A stretch of DNA of 44,302 nucleotides, from NCBI RefSeq assembly GCF_002904335.1, contig NZ_PPHF01000012.1, positions 1-44,302 of the forward strand. The letters are read 5' to 3'. The position numbers were made by a program, and so were the translations under genes. Source of the DNA: Amycolatopsis sp. CA-126428. Its GTDB lineage: Bacteria > Actinomycetota > Actinomycetes > Mycobacteriales > Pseudonocardiaceae. The notes under the pieces are model-generated. The model did not search any database, was not told where the DNA came from, and saw only the letters and a program-made list of their open reading frames with translations. Of this stretch, positions 40,562 to 44,302 are shown in pieces; within the stretch, counting starts at the first letter, position 1; each line of letters opens with the position of its first letter.

Positions 40562-40605
40562 TCGTGAGTGGTATGGCGGGTTAGAACCCGCCTTACCACT
40601 CACGA
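40562..40605. repeat. Interspersed palindromic repeat, copy C
   Basis: A 44-bp palindrome from TCGTGAGTGGTA to TACCACTCACGA, with one mismatched pair and an AG centre, so it is inverted in orientation relative to copies A and B. It fills most of the 74-bp gap between the binding-protein stop and the ATPase start, inside a transcription unit. As a hairpin it may protect the upstream mRNA or lower downstream expression. Confidence 0.85.
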
Positions 40606-40615
40606 GGGTTGTGGG

Positions 40616-41641
40616 TCAGGTGCAGTTGACGCCGGCCTGCTTGGAGTTGTCCTTGTTGACGATCGTGGTCTTGGCGATCGTCTCCGCGGGCAGCTCCTTG
40701 CCGTTCTTCACCTTGTCGACCAGCACCTGGATCGCCGAGCGGCCGACCTCGGCGCCGGAGATGTAGAGCGCGGCCTTGTTGCCGGTGTCCTTGTTCGCCG
40801 CCCAGTCCTTGCAGGTGAGGTACGCGCCGAGCCCGACGCCGATGATGTTGTTCGCCTGGACGCCGGAGTTGGCCAGCGCGGTCACGACGCCGGTTTCGTT
40901 CTCGTCGTTGCAGCCCCACACGACCCAGTGCTTGACGCCCGGGTTGGAGCCGATCACCGCGCCGGAGCGGTTCTGCGCGTCGACGGGGGAGTTGTCGGTG
41001 CCGACGTCGATGACCTGGACGTCGGCGCCCGCGGCCTTGGCGAACGCCGACTTCGCCGCGTTGACGCGGTCGGTGCAGACGGTCAGGTCCTGCTTGTACG
41101 CGCTGATGATCTTGGTGTCGGCGGCGGCCCAGCCCGCGGCCTTGAACAGCTTCCCGGCCTCGGTGCCGACCGAGTCGCCCATCTGGCTGCCGTTGAAGCC
41201 GACGAACGGGGCCTTCGCGCCGGTGCCGTCCTTGATGACGTCGTCGGAGGCGATCAGCGGGATGCCCGCGCTCTTGGCCTTGTCGATCACCTGCGGGCCG
41301 ATCGCCTGGTCCGGGACGACGATGGCGACGCCGTTGGCGCCCTGCGCGACCGCGGCGTCCAGTTCGGTGATCGCCTTGTTGGCGTCTTGGCCGAGGTTGA
41401 CGACCTTGAGCTCGACGCCGAGCTCCTTGGCCTTCTCCTGCGCGCCCTGCGCCTGCTCGACGAAGTACTGCTGGTCGCCCTGTTTCTGCAGGTAGTACAG
41501 GGTGACCTTGCCGTTCGCAGGCGCCTGCTGCTGTGGTGCCGCGGTGTCTTTGCCCGAAGAGCAGGAGGCCAGCAGAGCGCCGGAAATCAAACAACAACCA
41601 ACAACGCTCCAGGTACGAAACCTGTGCGGGTATGTGGACAT
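40616..41641 (-). CDS. Sugar ABC transporter, substrate-binding lipoprotein (AraF-like)
   Basis: 341 residues from the ATG at 41641, with GGGAG seven bases before. The signal ends in lipobox LLASC. The type I periplasmic-binding fold is seen in LYYLQKQGDQQYFVEQAQGA, ELDAAVAQGANGVAIVVPDQ, IDKAKSAGIPLIASDDVIKD and HWVVWGCNDENETGVVTALA. It resembles L-arabinose/galactose-type binding proteins. Given the linked GH105 gene the ligand may come from pectin or rhamnogalacturonan, but this is only an inference. Confidence 0.9.
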   Translation of the reverse strand: MSTYPHRFRTWSVVGCCLISGALLASCSSGKDTAAPQQQAPANGKVTLYYLQKQGDQQYFVEQAQGAQEKAKELGVELKVVNLGQDANKAITELDAAVAQGANGVAIVVPDQAIGPQVIDKAKSAGIPLIASDDVIKDGTGAKAPFVGFNGSQMGDSVGTEAGKLFKAAGWAAADTKIISAYKQDLTVCTDRVNAAKSAFAKAAGADVQVIDVGTDNSPVDAQNRSGAVIGSNPGVKHWVVWGCNDENETGVVTALANSGVQANNIIGVGLGAYLTCKDWAANKDTGNKAALYISGAEVGRSAIQVLVDKVKNGKELPAETIAKTTIVNKDNSKQAGVNCT

Positions 41642-41701
41642 CGAGTGCTCCCATGAGGGCCGAGGTCGGGTGGGTCTGGTCGAGTTCGCGAAGTGACTCG
41701 T

Positions 41702-41731
41702 ATTACAAAACACCCGTTCGAGGAGCGTCAA
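41702..41731 (-). promoter_or_regulatory. Promoter of the sugar transporter operon
   Basis: On the minus strand TTGACG (41731-41726), an 18-bp spacer and TGTAAT (41707-41702) lie about 60 bp before the binding-protein start. The whole divergent gap 41642-41957 (316 bp) is AT-richer than its neighbourhood, notably 41795-41812. Apart from this promoter I see nothing firm in it. The CapA gene should be driven from its right-hand part, where no clear hexamers stand out. Confidence 0.5.
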
Positions 41732-41957
41732 GGCGGAGTTAGCGGAGTGAGACCTACTCTCGGTAGTTTCTTGATCACCCACCCGAGGGTCATTTATCGT
41801 ATTTTTTCCACTCTGGGCTGCGCGTTGTCCGGTTTTGTCTCGTGGCGATGTTCTGATCGGTGTTGTCGACTGTGGTGGAAGTTTCACGCGACCGGGCACG
41901 CCGTCTCTGCCGGATATGCCCGGCTGGCAGGATGGCCGGACCACGTTAGGGGGACCG

Positions 41958-43091
41958 ATGACGAAGCACCGCGTCGCCGCGCTCGCCGGGGTTGCTCTCC
42001 TGGCCGCGGCCTGCAGCGGCCCGCCGCCGCAACAGGGGCCGGCGCCGACGCCCTTTCCCGAGACGGCCGCTTCTTCCGCGGGAGCCGCCGCTCCCGAGGG
42101 CTCGTTCAGCGTCGTCGCCACCGGGGACGTCCTGATCCACCCGGCGCTGACCGAGCAGGCCGAGGCCGACGGCGGCGGGAAGATCGACTACCGGCCGCTG
42201 CTGGCCGGGATCAAGCCGCTGATCTCCGGCGCCGACCTCGGGATCTGCCACCTCGAGACGCCGCTGGCGCCGGAGGGCGGGCCGTACAGCGGGTACCCGT
42301 CCTTCAGCGCGCCGCCGGAGATCGCCGACGCGATCAAGGACACCGGCTACGACACCTGCTCGACGTCGTCCAACCACACGATCGACCAGGGCGCCGAGGG
42401 CGTCACCCGGACTTTGGACAAGCTCGACGACGTCGGCGTCAAGCACACCGGCTCGGCGCGGTCGGCCGCCGAGGCCGCGAAGCCGCTGATCCTCGACGTC
42501 CACGGCGTCAAGGTCGCCCAGGTGTCGTACGCGTTCGGCTTCAACGGCATCAAGGTGCCCGCCGGGAAACCGTGGCTGGCCAACCAGATCGACGTCGACG
42601 ACGTCCTGGCGGCGGCTCGGAAGGCTCGCCAGGCCGGAGCGCAGGTCGTGATCGCGAGCCTGCACTGGGGCGTTGAGTACCAGCACGAGCCGACGGCCGA
42701 ACAGCGGTCGCAGGCCAAGAAGATCCTGGCGTCGGACGACGTCGACCTGATCGTCGGCCACCACGCCCACGTGGTCCAGCCGTTCGAGAAGATCGGCGGC
42801 AAGTGGGTGGCCTACGGGCTCGGCAACAGCGTCGCCCGCCACTCCGAGCCACGCGGGGACACCGAGGAAGGCGCGGCGGCCCGCTTCCGCTTCGTCCGCG
42901 ACGGCGACCGCTGGAAGGTCGACAAGGCCGAGTACATCCCCACCCTGATCAAGCTGGACACCCCCATCCGCCTGGTCGACTTGTCGACTTCGCCCGCGTC
43001 CCCGCAGGTCACCAAGGCCCTCCAGGACACGGACAAGAACATCCTGAGCCTGGGAGCAGACAAATCCGGCCTAACCCGCCCCAGCCAGTAA
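41958..43091 (+). CDS. CapA-family (poly-gamma-glutamate capsule-like) lipoprotein
   Basis: 377 residues; AGGGGGA lies before the ATG. The signal MTKHRVAALAGVALLAAAC ends in a lipobox. The metallophosphatase-like fold has SVVATGDVLIHPALTE, CHLETPLAPEGGPYSGYPSF, STSSNHTIDQGAEGVTRTLD, VIASLHWGVEYQHEPT and VGHHAHVVQPFEKIGGKW, which are the conserved metal-binding blocks of CapA/PgsA proteins. Most actinobacterial members are not linked to a capsule; the role is probably in cell-surface polymer processing. A large hairpin follows the stop. Confidence 0.88.
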   Translation: MTKHRVAALAGVALLAAACSGPPPQQGPAPTPFPETAASSAGAAAPEGSFSVVATGDVLIHPALTEQAEADGGGKIDYRPLLAGIKPLISGADLGICHLETPLAPEGGPYSGYPSFSAPPEIADAIKDTGYDTCSTSSNHTIDQGAEGVTRTLDKLDDVGVKHTGSARSAAEAAKPLILDVHGVKVAQVSYAFGFNGIKVPAGKPWLANQIDVDDVLAAARKARQAGAQVVIASLHWGVEYQHEPTAEQRSQAKKILASDDVDLIVGHHAHVVQPFEKIGGKWVAYGLGNSVARHSEPRGDTEEGAAARFRFVRDGDRWKVDKAEYIPTLIKLDTPIRLVDLSTSPASPQVTKALQDTDKNILSLGADKSGLTRPSQ

Positions 43092-43098
43092 CCCCTGG

Positions 43099-43190
43099 CT
43101 CGCGTACCCAAAGGGTCGGTTCGCGTACCTGGAGGGTCGGATGGTGAACCGACTGTCCAGGTACGCGAACCGACTGTCCAGGTACGCGAG
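43099..43190. repeat. Four-unit palindromic repeat block
   Basis: A unit of about 22 bp (TCGCGTACCTGGA followed by GTCGGT, with small changes) occurs twice in direct order (43099-43140) and twice inverted (43150-43190). Ends are CTCGCGTACC (43099-43108) and GGTACGCGAG (43181-43190). The block folds into one long hairpin between two converging genes and probably terminates both, or is a mobile palindromic repeat. Confidence 0.75.
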
Positions 43191-43211
43191 TTCGCCGTTC
43201 CGGTACGGGGT

Positions 43212-44231
43212 TCAGTGGGTGCGGGTGGTGATGAGGCGGGCCAGGGTGGCCAGTTCGGCGGTGGCGCGGGTGGGTGGGCCGGTCGCGGTGAGGTCGCGCA
43301 AGGCCTTGGCCAGCAACGCCTCCGCCTGGGCCTGGCTCCACTGGCGTCCGCCCGCGGCCTCGACGAGGGAAGCCGCGCGGGCCAGCGCGGGCTGGTCCAG
43401 GGGCTTGTGCCCGGCGTAGAGCTTGGCGAGGTCCGCGCCGGCGGGGGTGCCCGAACACAGGGCCGTCACCACCGGCAGTGACTTCTTGCGGTTCTGGAGG
43501 TCCGAGTACACCGGCTTGCCGGTGACGACCGGGTCGCCCCAGATGCCGAGCAGGTCGTCGACGTGCTGGAACGCCAGGCCCACCGCCCGGCCGAACGCAC
43601 CGAAGTGGTCCGCGCCGGGCGTTCCGAAGGCCGCGCCGAGCGTGCAGGCCGCGCCCAGCAGGGCCGCCGTCTTGCCCTCCGCCATCCGGACGCACTCGCC
43701 GGGGGTGACGTCGTCGCGTTGCTCGAAGTCCAGGTCCGCGGCCTGTCCCTCGAGCAGGGCCAGCGTCGCCGCCGACAGCACCTTCGCGTTCGCCGCCCCG
43801 CTCGGGGCCAGCACCTCGAACGCCAGGCTCAGCAACGCGTCCCCGGCCAGCACCGCCGGCCCGGTGCCGAACACCGTCCACGCCGTCGCGCGGTGCCGCC
43901 GGGTGGTGTCGCCGTCCATGATGTCGTCGTGCAGCAGCGAGAAGTTGTGCACCAGCTCGACCGCGACGGCGGCGGGCACGGCGTCGGCCGCCTCCCCGCC
44001 CGCGGCTTCCGCGCACAGCAGCACCAACGCCGGCCGCAGCGCCTTGCCGCCGTCGGTGGCGGCCGGCCGGCCGTCGGCGTCCTGCCAGCCGAAGTGGTAG
44101 GCGGCGATCCGCCGCATCGTCTCCGGCAGCCGCTCGGCGGCCGCCCGCAGCGCCGGGTCGACGAGCCCCTTGCTCCACGCGAGGACGTCGGCGAGCGGCC
44201 GGGCCGCGGTGCGCGTGTTCATGGTGGTCAT
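43212..44231 (-). CDS. Polyprenyl (isoprenyl) diphosphate synthase
   Basis: 339 residues; the ATG overlaps the preceding stop (ATGA). The first Asp-rich motif is LLHDDIMDGDTTRRHRATAW; the second is FQHVDDLLGIWGDPVVTGKP. GGKALRPALVLL (substrate-binding Lys/Arg) and DLQNRKKSLPVVTAL complete the signature. It makes an all-trans prenyl diphosphate such as farnesyl or geranylgeranyl diphosphate. Product length is unclear: bulky Phe/Leu residues before the first motif (VELVHNFSLLHDD) suggest a medium chain. It is in an operon with the gene upstream. Confidence 0.92.
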   Translation of the reverse strand: MTTMNTRTAARPLADVLAWSKGLVDPALRAAAERLPETMRRIAAYHFGWQDADGRPAATDGGKALRPALVLLCAEAAGGEAADAVPAAVAVELVHNFSLLHDDIMDGDTTRRHRATAWTVFGTGPAVLAGDALLSLAFEVLAPSGAANAKVLSAATLALLEGQAADLDFEQRDDVTPGECVRMAEGKTAALLGAACTLGAAFGTPGADHFGAFGRAVGLAFQHVDDLLGIWGDPVVTGKPVYSDLQNRKKSLPVVTALCSGTPAGADLAKLYAGHKPLDQPALARAASLVEAAGGRQWSQAQAEALLAKALRDLTATGPPTRATAELATLARLITTRTH

Positions 44232-44302
44232 CAGCGACCGACCTGGACGTCGTCGAGGGTGCCGAGGGCGTCGGGGACGAGGACGGCGGCGGAGTGGTAG
44301 GC
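44231..44302 (-). CDS. C-terminal end of an unidentified gene
   Basis: An open frame from the window edge to TGA (44233-44231) encodes 23 residues, AYHSAAVLVPDALGTLDDVQ then VGR. The stop overlaps the ATG of the prenyl synthase gene, which suggests that it is a real upstream operon member. The fragment is too short to name. Confidence 0.55.
   Translation of the reverse strand, partial: AYHSAAVLVPDALGTLDDVQVGR

Noticed and set aside
43099..43190. Possible CRISPR array
   Set aside because: The units are partly inverted, have no regular spacers and fold into one hairpin; no cas gene is near.
43141..43419. Small frame beginning MVNRLSRYANRLSRYAS
   Set aside because: The repeated peptide is only the translation of the palindromic repeat units at 43150-43190, and the rest is antisense to the prenyl synthase gene.

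Overview
The window is 44.3 kb of high-GC DNA with dense, overlapping genes. ATGA/GTGA stop-start overlaps and GTG/TTG starts are common, promoters are of the TTGACN-N17/18-TANNNT kind, and one near-perfect actinobacterial SOS box is present. Gene content (iniBAC-like genes, LmeA-like protein, EACC1 domain, macrolide glycosyltransferase, TAP-type hydrolase, polyprenyl synthetase) points to a filamentous actinomycete, most likely Pseudonocardiaceae (Amycolatopsis-like). The genus is inferred, not shown. No tRNA, rRNA, CRISPR array or intact mobile element was found.

Layout. 1-2.5 kb: end of a TelA-like gene, a substrate-binding/VWA lipoprotein and an XpaC-like helical protein, one coupled operon. 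2.5-4.6 kb: an SOS-type promoter facing the 3' end of an LmeA-like gene, a small membrane protein and a decayed IS110-type transposase. 4.6-10.2 kb: ornithine-cyclodeaminase-like enzyme, pentapeptide protein, a molybdopterin oxidoreductase with its flavin reductase, and a secreted beta-helix/Fn3 protein. 10.4-18.3 kb: an iniBAC-like island, with a LuxR-type ATPase regulator and a membrane-anchored Hsp70-like protein on the minus strand, divergent from iniB-like, iniA-like and iniC-like genes. 18.3-24.1 kb: RidA-like protein with an HxlR regulator, acyl-CoA synthetase with a TetR regulator, a PPOX-fold protein, a GH8 glycanase and a Gfo/Idh/MocA oxidoreductase. 24.2-28.5 kb: a polar-amino-acid ABC transporter ending in a rare fusion of a class V aminotransferase with a YheO/DauR-type PAS-HTH regulator. 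28.5-30.4 kb: an orphan EACC1 protein followed by what looks like the stub of a caspase gene, then a macrolide-type glycosyltransferase. The glycosyltransferase is preceded by a 10-codon leader peptide and a terminator hairpin. 30.5-36.1 kb: a secreted tripeptidyl-aminopeptidase-like hydrolase, and an ABC-2 exporter operon with its own winged-helix regulator and, one base later, DNA polymerase IV. 36.2-41.6 kb: GH105 hydrolase, GntR regulator and a ribose/arabinose-type sugar ABC transporter. 42-44.3 kb: CapA-like lipoprotein, polyprenyl synthetase and the end of one more gene.

Most interesting points: (1) the glycosyltransferase leader (MIAFTRIRLV, with an Arg-X-Arg macrolide-arrest-like motif), whose stop codon abuts the 5' arm of a T-tailed terminator; this reads as a drug-sensing transcription attenuator. 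(2) The aminotransferase/YheO-HTH fusion, a domain order opposite to MocR regulators. (3) The ini-like island with an added Hsp70-like membrane protein and a dynamin whose P-loop lacks the Ser/Thr. (4) The EACC1 gene with a broken effector. (5) An SOS promoter with no obvious gene. (6) A 44-48 bp near-perfect palindrome in three copies that supplies stop codons to two genes. Several regulators also have well-formed operators beside them (HxlR, TetR, winged helix).
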